Shown: positions 1-11,779 of the stretch, piece by piece
Layout: each line of letters begins with the position of its first letter
Numbering within the stretch: the first letter of the stretch is position 1
Assembly: GCF_017562075.2 (NCBI RefSeq)
Contig: NC_054085.1
Location: forward strand, 19,453,222 to 19,517,221
From: Anopheles merus
Lineage: Eukaryota > Arthropoda > Insecta > Diptera > Culicidae
Reading direction: 5' to 3'
DNA: 64,000 nt
Position numbers and translations under genes: made by a program
The notes under the pieces: model-generated
Told to the model about the DNA's origin: nothing
What the model saw: only the letters and a program-made list of their open reading frames with translations
Databases searched by the model: none

Positions 1-1016
1 ATTACTAAGGTTACTGATACATGATTTTTGTTCTTAATGAAATTTTGCTCGATCGATCCATGACAAATTGGATCGTCTTGCGCATTCGTTTGGATAATCA
101 CGCTCTGATACTCGGTACAATGTTTACCGCGACCTATTGTTTCACGTAGCGATTAACGCGCACATCCCGGTTTGCCAAATAACACTTAACTGTTCGCGAT
201 GTGTGCTTTGAGTCGTTATCATGCTGAAAGATGTAATGCTCTTCGCTTCCGAATGTTTCTCGAGCGTATGGCAACATCTTACGACTAAGTATTTTTCTGT
301 ACCCTTCCGAGTTCAGTGTCCCGTTGATACGGAACAAAGGAATATTATTACTAAGGTTACTGATACATGATTTTTGTTCTAAACGAAATTTTGCTCGATC
401 GATCCATGACAAATTGGATCGTCCTTCGTATTCGTTTGGATAATCAGGCTCTGATACTCGGTACAATGTTTACCGCGACCTATTGTTTCACGTAGCGATT
501 AACGCGCACATCCTGGTTTGCCAAATAACACTTAACTGTTCGCGATGTGTGCTTTGAGTCGTTATCATGCTGAAAGATGTAATGCTCTTCGCTTCCGGAT
601 GTTTCTCGAGCGTATGGCAACATCTTACGACTAAGGATTTTTCTGTACCCTTCCGAGTTCAGTGTTCCGTTGATACGGAACAAAGGATTATAATTACTAA
701 GGTTACTGATACATGATTTTTGTTCTAAACGAAATTTTGCTCGATCGATCCATGACAAATTGGATCGTCCTTCGCATTCGTTTGGATAATCAGGCTCTGA
801 TACTCGGTACAATGTTTACCGCGACCTATTGTTTCACGTAGCGATTAACGCGCACATCCTGGTTTGCCAAATAACACTTAACTGTTCGCGATGTGTGCTT
901 TGAGTCGTTATCATGCTGAAAGATGTAATGCTCTTCGCTTCCGGATGTTTCTCGAGCGTATGGCAACATCTTACGACTAAGTATTTTTCTGTACCCTTCC
1001 GAGTTCAGTCGAGACA
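1..1016 (-). repeat. Three tandem 346-bp units derived from a Tc1-like transposase
   Basis: Three nearly identical units start near 1, 347 and 693, and their reading frames repeat at exactly 346-bp spacing (ends at 134, 480 and 826). On the minus strand each encodes a fragment of the catalytic half of a Tc1/mariner-type transposase. The recognisable parts are an RINGTLNSEGYR block, a LPYARE block, and the FQHDNDSKHTSRTVK block that carries the second catalytic Asp (family form FQQDNDPKHTS). The usual segment after it, with the third acidic residue, is missing and is replaced by a short unrelated tail ending in a stop. The third unit breaks off at about 1008. The array may continue left of the window. 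No unit can encode an active transposase. Confidence 0.8.
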
Positions 1017-1129
1017 ATTCATTCTGATTAAGTTTATAAACCTGGCAGAATGCATATTTCCAAGCTTTCTAGTACTTATCTTCCATATTCTTGAATAGGA
1101 TTAAAGCTACTATAGCATTAAATAGGACT

Positions 1130-1525
1130 TTATGCATGGCGCTACAGTTAATTGTGACGTCTTGTTATAATCGTTTCTATTTCAAGGGGTCATTTTGTCA
1201 CACCATAAATCTTTCTAAACCTTATGATATTTCGACGACTGTTTCATCGAGAACTTTACGCATGACGCCACAGTTAGTTGTGATGTCTTGCTACTGTTCG
1301 ACATGTAGTTGTAGACGGATTTCGTATCATCACCGTGGACAGAGCTAACAAAAGAGACGTCGCCACAGGAGTACATGTACTGGGACTCTGGGACTCTCCT
1401 CTTGAAGGTAGTGTCCTTTTTGATAGCTGCAGCGTAAGACGCTGTCGGAAGTTGGATAAATTGCCACAGTTAGTTGTGACCTTTCGGTACAATCGTCCCT
1501 ATTACTAGGTGACATTTAGTCTTGC
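1130..1525. repeat. Degenerate direct repeats around a CACAGTTAGTTGTGA core
   Basis: A segment with the core CACAGTTAGTTGTGA recurs three times with drift, near 1145, 1268 and 1468. The first and third copies also share what follows (a TACAATCGT-type stretch, then a CATTT-type stretch). Spacing is irregular. No coding potential or known family was recognised. Confidence 0.5.
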
Positions 1526-2094
1526 CGTGTGGAAAATTGTAAACCAATGTTTCGCACCATACTCGTTGAAGCTCTATTGTATGAATCATTTATGTGCGAA
1601 TCAATCATGTGGGGCTTCTTAATCATGCCTATCAATCCGTAACTGTTTTGATCTCTTTAGGTTCCGTTGATTAATGCCTAGTAATACGATAGAAATGTTG
1701 AGCGAATTCAATAAATCATGACCTTTAATAATTGGACATGCAATTTTGGGTAATATAATAAAAGAATGTCGAATGGAATGATTGTTCATCCGGATAACGC
1801 AATCAATTGTTCTCCGAGAATAAAGTGGTCCTCGGACCATCATACAATATTCAGAAACAGAGAGAGGTCTTAACAGCTTGGCTGATAGGACTTCAGTATT
1901 GCTTACAGGGCTTCCTGTATCAAGAAGAGAACGCGAGGGAGGGTGGTACGCTTAGCAGAAGAGTATGAAAATGTCTAACTTTACATATTTGTCTGAGAGG
2001 CGAGTCGCCTAATAGAATCTGCACATTCTTTCTTCAGCGGGGTTATGTTGAATAACGCCTCCGCGATGAATTTCACTTAACTTAACTTAATTTA

Positions 2095-2246
2095 ACACTT
2101 AACTGTTCGCGATGTGTGCTTTGAGTCGTTATCATGCTGAAAGATGTAATGCTCTTCGCTTCTGAATGTTTCACGAGGGTGTGGCAACATCTTACGACTA
2201 AGTATTTTTCTGTACCCTTCCGAGTTCAGTGTCCCGTTGATACGGG
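2095..2246 (-). pseudogene. Fourth, isolated Tc1-like transposase fragment
   Basis: This piece repeats part of the 346-bp unit of the window start, covering the RINGTLNSEGYR to HTSRTVKC blocks on the minus strand. It lies about 1.1 kb from the array and is followed by unrelated sequence on both sides. It lacks the N-terminal DNA-binding region and the last catalytic acidic residue, so it is a dead fragment. Confidence 0.75.
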
Positions 2247-2406
2247 ACCTCGCACTGCCTCGCACTTTTGCCGATGACCCTAGCGCACGCATTGAGCCAA
2301 AAACAATACACAAGCACAACATTTTTTTCTTTTTTTTGTGTCCAGTAGTGTGTTATTTGTTCTCGTAGCGCTCGGGCAACAGCTTACCAGGCTACGTCTT
2401 AATTTT

Positions 2407-2595
2407 TTATGTAATTTCCAATGCGTCGATTACCGCACGTGCGTTCTTAGTAAGTGTTGCAGCAAGGTAATGCAACTTGCCACATCCGATCAGTTGCTCT
2501 GACGAATGGATCAGCCACTGAAATTCGAAGGCAAGCCAGTCGCGAATATTACCGTCGAAATGTGGTAGCACGATTTCCGGAAGACTTGCCCGCAC
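2407..2595 (-). pseudogene. BEL/Pao-type gag fragment (DUF1759-like)
   Basis: The minus-strand translation has the pattern LPEIVLPHFDGNIRDW, then an IHSSEQL motif, then KLHYLAATL and a final ALEIT. This matches the BEL/Pao retrotransposon gag core, whose family form is LP-x-LPxFxGDxxxW...VHxxxxLS...KFxYLxxxLxGxA...LxxT. About 60 residues survive. It has no ATG start and no downstream protease or reverse transcriptase. The coiled N-terminal part of a similar gag lies on the same strand at 6741-7052, so the two may be halves of one element split by later insertions. Confidence 0.7.
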
Positions 2596-2609
2596 CGGGA
2601 CTGTCAGTG

Positions 2610-2908
2610 TTCCATTTGGTGTAATCTACATGGACCTCTTTGAAAGTTATTCCACTTCGTGTAGTCAACGTGGTTAGCTACGGATATATTTGAACAGTTG
2701 GAAGAACTGTGATCCTCGGATGTATGTTATATTTTGCTGTTTGGAAGTCATCCAACTCAAATGCTGCATTCCGAGAGGCACATTCTAACAATGAATTAAA
2801 ATTTCATTAGCTTCACCTCGTTGGAAATTATTCCATTTGGTGTAATCTACGTGTACCTCTTTAAAAGATATTCCATTTTGTGTAGTCAACATGGTTAGCT
2901 ACGGATCT
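2610..2908. repeat. Pair of ~78-bp direct repeats 221 bp apart
   Basis: The segments starting near 2611 and 2832 share TCCATTTGGTGTAATCTAC followed by a CCTCTTT...ATTCCA...GTGTAGTCAAC...GGTTAGCTACGGAT series with few differences. They form a local direct duplication with about 140 bp of unlike sequence between the copies. No coding function was recognised. Confidence 0.6.
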
Positions 2909-3412
2909 GATTTTGCCAGATTTTCTTCCAGTAGCCTTAATGCGGAAACATTTGCATGACACGTTTGAGTACGCACAGTCTTGGATGGCATGCAAGTGGT
3001 CTCGTTCGAGAAAGACGTAAAGCAGCCTGATGTCTCGATTCGCTATTTCGAGGCAACCAAAAAGTTCTTCAGGTCTTGCCATAGTATCAAATCCCCTAAT
3101 ACCAGCATGGTAATACCGATATTTGGAATCAAATCTTGTAGAAATAGATCATTAAGTCGACGAAAAGCATACGGCATAAAAGGCATCATAAAACAGCACT
3201 AAACTAAACAAGGCACGCGAAATGAAAGGTTGAACTGGCGATGTTGAGCGGATGAGGATTCTTGACTCCAGTTCCTCTGACATGCCTATTACTGGTTTTT
3301 TGAACCAGAATGTTGTTCTTGGGCTATATTATCTTCAAGAGTTCTGATTTCAGATCTCTCTGCTGCCCTTCACAGCTGATAACTAGGCACACGTTGCATT
3401 GTATCATAGCGC

Positions 3413-4080
3413 TCAATAAGACGCTTTGCTGAATGTTCGTTCAGCTGGTACACCTTCAGTTGCATATTTGCACAATCCTTCATAGAGGATCGGATCGAAG
3501 GGTTTACCAGCATTCGCATATTGGTTGTAGGTCTTGGTTATGATCTGATTCCGTACCTTATTATCAGACATGTTTCCAGTTGCACAAACTGCTGTAACAA
3601 CTGCTACAGCACAGTTAGATGAATCAAGGTAATGGCTCTGTGAAAGAGTTACAAGAGTACCACCAAGTGCTTTATGATCTTTTCCGATCTGTACCAATTT
3701 TGCAATTTCTTCAAGATTATTTTTGGAAAAAATTGCTCCACAAAGTGCTGTCATGAGTATCAGATCATCCAATATACAAAGACGTATGGCATCAGCAAAA
3801 GTGGTTTGTGCAAACTTGCTTGCTTCATGGTCAGCATCAATTGATCATTCTTGACCATTGGCTTTGCCTATGGTGGTTCTGCAGTCTTGAAGGATGCAAT
3901 AACCACAGTAGTGAATACTGGCTTTTCATCTACTATTCTGCAGAAATGGAATCTCCACCGTTTGTCATTGTTCCCCTTCTTGATCTGACGAGATGCCGGT
4001 CCAACCTCATATATTACTTTGACGTGAATGTCACAAACTTTTACGAATCAATATGTCACGTCTATCTGGTAGTGCGCATA
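3413..4080 (-). pseudogene. Unrecognised broken coding relic, possibly a captured viral nucleoprotein-like gene
   Basis: An open frame of about 130 residues runs on the minus strand from about 3830 down to 3413. Coding-like sequence continues upstream to about 4070 but is interrupted by one in-frame stop near 3868 and a frame change near 3820-3840. The predicted protein is helix-rich and soluble-looking, with no zinc knuckle, no transposase motif and no reverse transcriptase motif. The size and overall character would suit the nucleocapsid protein of a negative-strand RNA virus, which are known as integrated fossils in mosquito genomes. I did not recognise a specific family, so this is only a suggestion. 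It could equally be part of an unfamiliar retroelement gag. It sits among other dead elements and is clearly not functional. Confidence 0.3.
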
Positions 4081-4399
4081 CACATTAACTTTTAAACTTG
4101 TACACTCGCGATTTTGTTGTAAGTAATTGTCACTTCACTTTACACTATTTCCGTGGGCCCTATCTTGTAGTTCTCCCACAAAAGCTTCACCTATCTGGTA
4201 GTATGAATTCGTGCACAGAAATAAACAAAATACTTACGTTATTGCTGTCGTGTCGCGGGTTCGTGCTAACTTTGCCAGTTACTGGATACTTGAAGCGCGG
4301 GGGATCCTCTACTCCTCGGCGGAAATTATTTCCTTTGATGCTCTGGATGCTTTTGCGGGATCGCTTTGACGAAATTTATTAGGTTCCGCCTTTCCACTT

Positions 4400-6272
4400 G
4401 CTACACTTTAAGCATTTAACACTCCGGATGGTTAGAACAATGTTATCTAGCAATTGTTCGAATTCTTGGAGGGTCTAGCTAGACGGAGCGTGTGCGCTTA
4501 CGAAGAGAATGTCTCCTACCTCTACTGCTAGCATTCCTCTTAATGACTTATTGACGATCCATTGTATCGGGAAGTTACCACACGTTACAATCGCTGTCAA
4601 CTGCTCGTCGCTGTATGTTATGTTGATATTGTGCTGATGCTTTCCGGCTGAGTCGGCAACAATGAATACGACCACTTCTTTTTCTCGAGTGGTTTGCCAC
4701 ATTAGATTGAAGGCCGCTCCACAATGGTTTTGGTTATGTTGGATGAACTTAACCATGATGCTGATTTCTTGAAATTCGGTTAGGGCATCTGAAGCTGCCT
4801 GTGTAGTGGGGTTCAACCATCTCTTCACGGCAGTCTAAGCACGCCATAGCGTTTTCATGTTATACATAGTTTGCTTCGATCTTGGCCATCACACTCGAAG
4901 CCTCTGTGACCAATCCTCTAGCATTTGAAGCAATTCACCGGGGCTGTAGCTTCTCTCAAATAGCTGACGCACCATCCAACTTTTAGCTGTCCCGGGTTTG
5001 AATCACTTTCGATGACAAAGTCACTTTGAATGACGCTTTCTGTGTGCCTTTTGTTCTTCCTTCTCGGACTTTGATGTCTTTGTGGTCGATGTCTATGTTC
5101 AGTTGTTGCTTGAGGGCTACAGCTATCTCCTCTGCAACAGTGACTTCGTCAAGGTGAACGATTTCAATCGTCACCATAGGAGCAAGTGACCTGACACACG
5201 TCTTGTCGTTTAAGGCATTCTTGATGCCCGATTCCATCTGTGTCGCTTCTTTGCCTATGTTTCGCACGAAGCCGGATAACGATGGTTAATACACGAACGC
5301 TCTAGGCTTACTTTAAACTTTAGACGATTATTGCAAATTAATTTTATCTGACCGAACGCGATAAAATACTGTTACAATAAGAGAGGGATTGCAACCGATC
5401 ACTGATCTTTTATCAGCTTTTATCTCGGATAACCGAGAACGCGCTTCTTCCGTGCCACGTGCCGAACGTTAATGTGGAGATACGCTATTAGTCGGGCGGA
5501 ATCGTGGGAGAACCGCTGTTTCGAAGGTCGCTCTAATCCGAAGATCGACTCGTCGATTCGGCCAGGCTATCTTTGAATAGACGGTTGTGTCGACAACCAG
5601 CCTCTTTTGAGCACTAGCAACATGTCACCATTTTGAGTCCTGCCCACCTTGTCAACTTGATCGACGACTGCTTTGAGAGATTCATCATGAGTTAACTTCT
5701 TGAGTAGTTTTGCTAGATCAATTTGTTTTCCTACTATCGAGCTTCCTTCGGAGCTCGGCCCTTCCGTGTTTGAAGCACAAACCGGAGCCTCTTCTGCTAG
5801 CTCAAATGTGTGTGCCGTTTGAATTTTAAGATCTCGGGGTTTTCGCTGTTTGAATTGCTTTTTCCAGCTTACCCATCTCCTTATACATGGCTTCAATAAA
5901 CTCCACCATTTGAGCAATCACTCCCCCATGCAAGACTTTAATCGCCAGATTATTTGCATAGTGTTTGAAACGCTCGAGTTGGGTTTTGTGCGTCGCTTTT
6001 GGAGGTTCTCCATCCTCCTGCGCTTTTGAGCTCTTTTTGAAGTTGTTTTTGAGTCTCACTCATCTATAAGTCGCTCATGTTCTTCGTCTTCCTTGTTCTT
6101 CTTGGACTTCGGTTTGAATCTGTCTTCTATTTCTATTGGGTACAAACTCCAATCCGCTATCCACGCTTGCCACCGTAGTTCCCTTGTTAATGTCCCATGG
6201 TTGATTTTGAATTTGAACAGGCGCAGATTTCGTTCGAATTCGTTGACAATACTGTTGAGCGTTTCGACACAC
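4400..6272 (-). pseudogene. R1-clade non-LTR retrotransposon relic (ORF1 and start of endonuclease)
   Basis: Reading on the minus strand from 6272 down there is an ORF1-like region in several frames (6272-6075, 6059-5826, 5917-5567, 5267-4983). It includes VGRTQNGDMLLVL and the block VTIEIVHLDEVTVAEEI, typical of R1-clade ORF1. It continues near 4975-4870 with a C-x2-C-x4-H-x4-C zinc knuckle interrupted by a stop codon. The apurinic-type endonuclease then starts near 4764 with a FIQHNQNHCGAAFNL block (family form QxNLNHCxAAxDLL) and reaches VSAHAPSS (family form YAPPS) at 4475. After a frame change it continues as LQEFEQLLDNIVL near 4455-4415. The catalytic remainder and the reverse transcriptase are absent. 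Confidence 0.75.
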
Positions 6273-6740
6273 TCAGGTCAGCAAATATGTTTGTTTGTCG
6301 CTATCGGATAACTGGTCTGATGAATCGATCATGGAACAAAATGCGTCACGAAAAGGTGGCCAATCTCGAATGGTTCTTCGGCTATCAGAATAAACGGTAG
6401 ACCATTTTTAACTTTGAGATTGCCAATATTTATTTTAACTTTGTCGATGGTTTACAAAATGTGATACGTCTTTGAGAAGAGAATAAAGGGAAAGAGATCG
6501 CGTGTAGTGTTCGCATGGTTTTTACAAACGCCGAGACGGAAGTGTCGTGCGTGTCCTTGTGGTTTATGCCAAGTTGACATATTCGCTTAATCCATGCGCG
6601 GTATATGTCAGACTGACGTTTTATGGTTTATCCGTGTGCGGTGTATATAATCGGAGCTCAGCTCCGAACAGTGGTACGACACCGTGGTCGCCACAGTTCC
6701 ATCAAAACAGGGAAATTTTAGTTCAGGAAGTTTTACACGG

Positions 6741-7052
6741 TTAGGTTTCACGCATGGTTTTTTTTCGATCGGGATCACGTTTTGTTATTAAAAGGTTAGG
6801 AGTAAGAGCCAACATACCTTGTTCTATGTTTACATTCAGCTCAAAAATCCTGTCGTCGAAACTGGTATATCGTTCTTCTGTCAGCTTGTCCTTAGCTGCA
6901 TCGGTTTCTTCGAATAACACAGAAAACACGGCTGCTGCTTCGCAAGAAACTTCGTTTAATCTTACCGCAACCAGCTTGAGTGCTGCAACGTCCGTTTCCC
7001 TCTGATTGTAGTTGGCCTTCATGCGATCCAATTGCCGAAATAGGTGGATCAA
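6741..7052 (-). pseudogene. BEL/Pao-like gag N-terminal coiled region
   Basis: About 100 residues on the minus strand form a charged, coiled-coil-like region. It contains a VAALKLVAVRLNEVSCEAAAVF segment and then TDAAKDKLTEERYTSFDDRIFEL, resembling the N-terminal helical part of BEL/Pao gag, which usually ends in an E-R-x-x-F-E-D-x-Y-F-like motif. It stops at 6741 with no DUF1759 part attached. A matching DUF1759-like piece lies 4.1 kb away at 2407-2595 on the same strand. The assignment rests on motif memory only. Confidence 0.5.
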
Positions 7053-7295
7053 TTGGCGTTCAGCGCCCTTGCGATGTCATCGAGGATAGGGAACACATAT
7101 GTGTTCTTGCTTCTCTTCATTGGTTGTGTAGCCATTTTACTGAAAAAATCCAACAAATTTTCGCAAAACAATAGAGCACAAAATTTATTTTCTACTTTCG
7201 TCAAACACCAAAGCCAACTAAATGACAGCTGAAAATGATGCCATCGTCTTTCGCTACAAAAAGATCACACGCACACAATCATACTTGCCACTTCC

Positions 7296-7395
7296 TACAC
7301 GGGTGATCACACACACATCCACACTTTTGGACGGTTCGAGCACCAATCGAGCAAATTTAGAACAAAATTTTAGTACCAATGTCAATTGGGATCTG
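7296..7395. repeat. Dispersed repeat segment, second copy near 26150-26240
   Basis: The run from GATCACACACACATCCACAC to GTCAATTGGG has a diverged counterpart at about 26150-26232, in the same + orientation (GATTACACACAAATCCACAA through GTCACTTGGG). Its place just outside the BEL-like gag start makes a retrotransposon LTR or leader possible, but I could not define LTR ends. Confidence 0.35.
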
Positions 7396-7459
7396 AAACG
7401 ACGTCCTCGTTCTGGTTCGGTCCGTTCGCGTCTGGCTCTCCTGACGGTCTAGGCACAGC

Positions 7460-10400
7460 CTCCTGCTCCCTTCACGGTCCAGGCATAGCCGCCGGCGAAC
7501 GAATTAGAGACATTGTAACCGATTAGATAAGCACTAGTACCGTTTGTGTAACGTTCACTTTTTTGCCACTTGTTTGGCTACCTTGTGTGGGTAGACCATT
7601 TTTTTTATTTGATTCCCAAAATGACACAATATCTTTCCTTTCACAGTTTTCAATTAGAATCACGCGGTATGCAATTACGAGAGTAAATCTAGTTTACTGG
7701 AAGTAACTTTTCGTGTGTCTAAGTTGGTAATATGCAAGTGCTCGAGCGTGTGCCTATTGACGTGCGATCGTGTGCTCGCATTGGGTGCTCGAATTAGGGT
7801 GCTCGAATAAGGGTGCTCGACGGATTTCAATTGGCAGTTGATGTCAGCTCCCAACTGTGGTAAGGCCATGACGTGATCGCCACACACTTTTTGTTCTGTG
7901 TAGCTTTTGTGTACCGGAATGGCGAAGCGTTTTTGTTGTTTGTACCAATACCCGGTCGGTTTGTTCTTGTATGAAGCACACCTTGTTTAACACATGGCCT
8001 TTTTGCGTCCGGACCATGAATGACTTGTTCATTGTCCGCAGGTCAGCAGACTTCAGTATCCTCTACCAAAGTTCTGCTCGAAACGCACTTTCACTAGTTA
8101 CGTGTCGTCTCGTACATGCTCCGGATGAAGATTACATGCAATCTCTTTGGTTTATGATAAGCTATACCCTGCAAATCGGTTGTAGCACCCAAATCAGTAA
8201 GTAAGTAAGTAAGTAAGTAAGTAAGCAAGTAAATGAAATCAAAACTAAAGGAAAACACGCAAAACTGTAATACAACAAAACCGGTGTACACACGAACTCC
8301 ATATGAAACATTGCTTCTTCTTCTTCGCCGTGGCACATGCGCGCGTGCGGCTAGAATACTCCGCCTATATAACGCAATGAGCAATGTAACATGTAGTAGT
8401 TAATTGTACTATGCGCATTACTGTAGTGTAGCGAATGCGGGGTAGCGTTTTGCGATGAGACAGAAGCAGCGAACATTGTGCAATAGGATTTGAGTAGGAA
8501 GAGGGTAGGTGGTGGTCTCCCCCGAGGCCTGGTACACAAGTATTACTTACAAAACAGTTCAACAGTAGTGGCAGTATATCAATGCGTGTGCATCATTAAA
8601 AAAACCCAATATTATCCATAACAAAGCTAGTGTCCTGGTAAAAAAATATCTAAAAGCAATATTAAATTCGTTTTATAAATATGTGACATAGCAAAATGAA
8701 CTAGTAACAACAGGTCCATGCATAATACAAAAAGAAAAAGGAACAGTATCAATTCGAATCCCAAGCGCAGTGAATAATGCAATGCAAATAGCGATCTCAT
8801 GGCATGATATGAGGTGTGAGAATGGCAATTATAAATCAAAGAGTTTTGTAGGATGAATGAGGCAGCTGTACACGATAGTAAAGGGCAGCGTTAGGGAAGA
8901 TGTGTCAGGCACACGGAAAAATGGTGTACGCGCTTCCATTTAGTATAGATGCGTTATGGGGATAATCCTATCCACGAAGAGATTGAAACGAATGTTCTGC
9001 AGGAAACAATAGGAAAAGAAGAAAACGATGCAACAAAAACAAATCTTCTTGTTAATCCACTAAAGTGAGTGTGCACGGTATAGAGATGTGTATTCTTTCG
9101 CCTTGTAGACGGGGTAGAAATCATAATAACAAACTCTCTTCTCCCTCCTTTTACGCTTAACTCGCCTGGATTGACTCACCACGAAAGTTTCCGTGCTCTG
9201 ACGATGTGAAAATTTGCGAGAACAATAGTGAATTGCTGTGATTATTGAACATTTGTAAAAATATTCTTTTTTCTTAAACAAACAAAACCTTAACCCCTAC
9301 ATGAATCGATGCTTAAGTTTAATGAATTCCGCTGACTGTGCATAAATGCTCCCAGTGTTGGTAAAAGTAAAGGCTTTATACTAGTATGCGTACTCTCTAA
9401 ATCTTGTCATTATCCTGCGTCAACTTGTCAACATCACGATCGATTATTACCAAATCGGGTTTAGCTTATTTAATAATGTATTATAGTTGAGTTTCTTGCT
9501 ACATTTTCTCTAGCAACGATAACAACTACACAACCGCCATAACACAGGTAGTACGCTCATCGAGAGAAGGGAGAGAGAGAGAGCAATTACTTAAACGGGT
9601 CAGAATTGATTAGGACGGCAACTTATGTGCGAATAAAACGTGTAAAGACTTAATTTCACAACAAAAAATAAGGATTTCGTCGTGAAATATAAAGAATTAA
9701 TTATGAATTGTGTATGAATCTGCATGAGCATCCCAACAGTTACGGGTAGTGGATGAACATGGGATGGTTTCTTATGTACCTACAAAAGGGATAAAATCAT
9801 AAAATCAAGGTGCATAACAAGTAATAAATAACAGCACGAAATGGAATTTAGTCTTACAAAAAACAGTTAATTCAAACACCACACCCAGTCTGCAGTCCAC
9901 GTTAAGTGTATCTTTTCCATCGTGCACACACGGCCACTAAAACACTGGTTACTCACTGATCCCGTACTAATGAGAAATGTTAAATGTTAGCTGAAGCTGG
10001 TGAAGAGACATCCAAACGGTTGCCTACAATTTTGTAAATTGTATTTTTTTCCCTTTTTAATTTTGCAAAGTATGGTTGCATGTAAAAGGAGACATATTCT
10101 CAATTCCTTAGGGCAAATGTGTAAATTAAACAGTAAAACCGAGACATCACCGATCATTAATCAATAACTTACGTAGAGAAGCAACCCCCAAAACTCTCTG
10201 CAAAGCGATGTGTAATAGACTACCAACTTAAACTACTGCAAAATAAAACTTATATATTCTATAAAGTTCATACCTTTTTTTCTTCTAAACTTATCAAACT
10301 TCGTCGCTTATTTCGTTGCTGGCGTTTCAACAAGCGCTTGGTTCATCATCCTACTCCAACGATGGTTATGTAAATATCCACTGGAGGTTTGGATGTGGTG

Positions 10401-11281
10401 TTCAAAAAGGAGCATCAGGCTTATTTTTGTGTACGATATATCACATATTTCAGGGAATGGCCATATGTCCCATGCAGCAGATAACAGTACTTCTTGACCC
10501 TTCTTCTAGATTTAATTTCATCAGTTCAATTCGTGATCCTAATCTTCTCCATAATCCCAGTAATGATGCTGATGCTGATCCCACCAATCAATAAACTGAA
10601 GTTTTCGTCACGATATCGTTTCTCAGATGATTGTTGAAGTCCGCGCATCGTATAAACACATTCCAGGGTGATATTGAATAGGTCGTCAACCAATCTTAGA
10701 CAGCAGCCAGTTTCAGCTTCCCACTCAACATTCAAGAAAAGCGGTTCTTCTGGTTCTTCTGATTTAATGGCACCCTACTGATGTTCAATCTCTCCTGTTC
10801 CGGTTTCCTGCTTCCAGGCTTGATCCTTTAAAAGTAGAGTGGAAAAAGGAAATCGCGAACAGTTCGACCAGAGGCACAATTAAAACTGATATATGCTTCA
10901 CTCCATCAGCAGACTACTATGATGAGCATTGAGCTGCTTCGAACTGTTATTAGACATCTCCACTACAAGAGTGGGCAACAAATTGAACCGAAATTGAGAC
11001 TTGGTTTCCTATTTCAATGGAGTTTCAACTTGGTACGACTTGCTGTCTATCCTCAGTGTTCATCCAAACAGGGACACTTCATCGTCTGGGGCTGTCACTA
11101 CTGCAGTCCTTCGTTTCTGCTTCAAGCTACAGGTGTCTTTCTATGTTGCGTTTCCTACTGTTTTTTTACCTTTCGCTCTGCCTGTTAGAAGGGTTTCTGT
11201 TTTTGCATCCATGTAGTAGCTGTTCTTCCTTCTTTAAACCCCCCTTTTTCGGCCTTTATTGTCCTAAAGGTCTACGGTAGT
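7460..11281. other. No gene recognised
   Basis: This 3.8-kb stretch has only short, unrelated open frames. It is AT-rich with scattered AATAAA-type hexamers on the + strand (for example near 9625, 9830 and 10245), so part of it could be untranslated sequence of a gene I cannot see. The only distinct element noted is an AAGT microsatellite. Confidence 0.4.
8195..8224. repeat. (AAGT)n microsatellite
   Basis: About seven consecutive AAGT units are visible, followed by one AAGC and a further AAGT unit. Confidence 0.9.
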
Positions 11282-11431
11282 ACTGTAGTAATGGTGCTGT
11301 ATCCCAGTAGTATTCTTCAGTAGTTTTTCCACATTCTAGCAAGTCTCTTGTACTATAGTGTACTATGCGGACACGTATTCAAGAGACTGATTTCGGGTAA
11401 CAGTCCCGAAACCGGTATGGGTACAGTAGTA

Positions 11432-11779
11432 CAGTCAACTCTCTCTTCTTTGAGAGGCGATGGGACTGTCTAATGAGAGGGGTTTTCAAATTAGAGAGGT
11501 TGAAAGTGAATGAAATATCCATGTAAAGAAGAAAGAGACAGAACATTTAATATGCAGCCTTAACTGTTGCTATAGGAAACTGCGAACAAAATTGCCAATT
11601 TGAGCATACATCATTCAATAACCATGGCAAGACCATACACAAATAAGAGGGATACAGATTTCAGAGGTTTTCCAAATTAGAGGAACAAAAATGTACTGGA
11701 AATCAAGGGACTGTGAAAAATGTTCAAATAAGAGAGGTTTCTCAAATTGGAGAGGTGTCAAATAAGAGAGGGTTCACTG
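11432..11779. mobile_element. TA-flanked MITE, pogo/Tigger-like ends
   Basis: The left end reads CAGTCAACTCTCTCTTCTTT and the reverse complement of the right end reads CAGTGAACCCTCTCTTATTT. Both ends are bounded by TA (11430-11431 and 11780-11781). Length is 348 bp with no coding sequence. A TA duplication and CAGTNNAACYCTC-type ends are typical of the pogo/Tigger branch of Tc1/mariner. The interior carries further copies of a TCAAATNAGAGAGGTT-type motif. Confidence 0.8.

Noticed and set aside
1..1016. CRISPR-like array because of regular spacing
   Set aside because: The whole 346-bp unit is repeated with no unique spacers, and it encodes transposase sequence in an animal genome.
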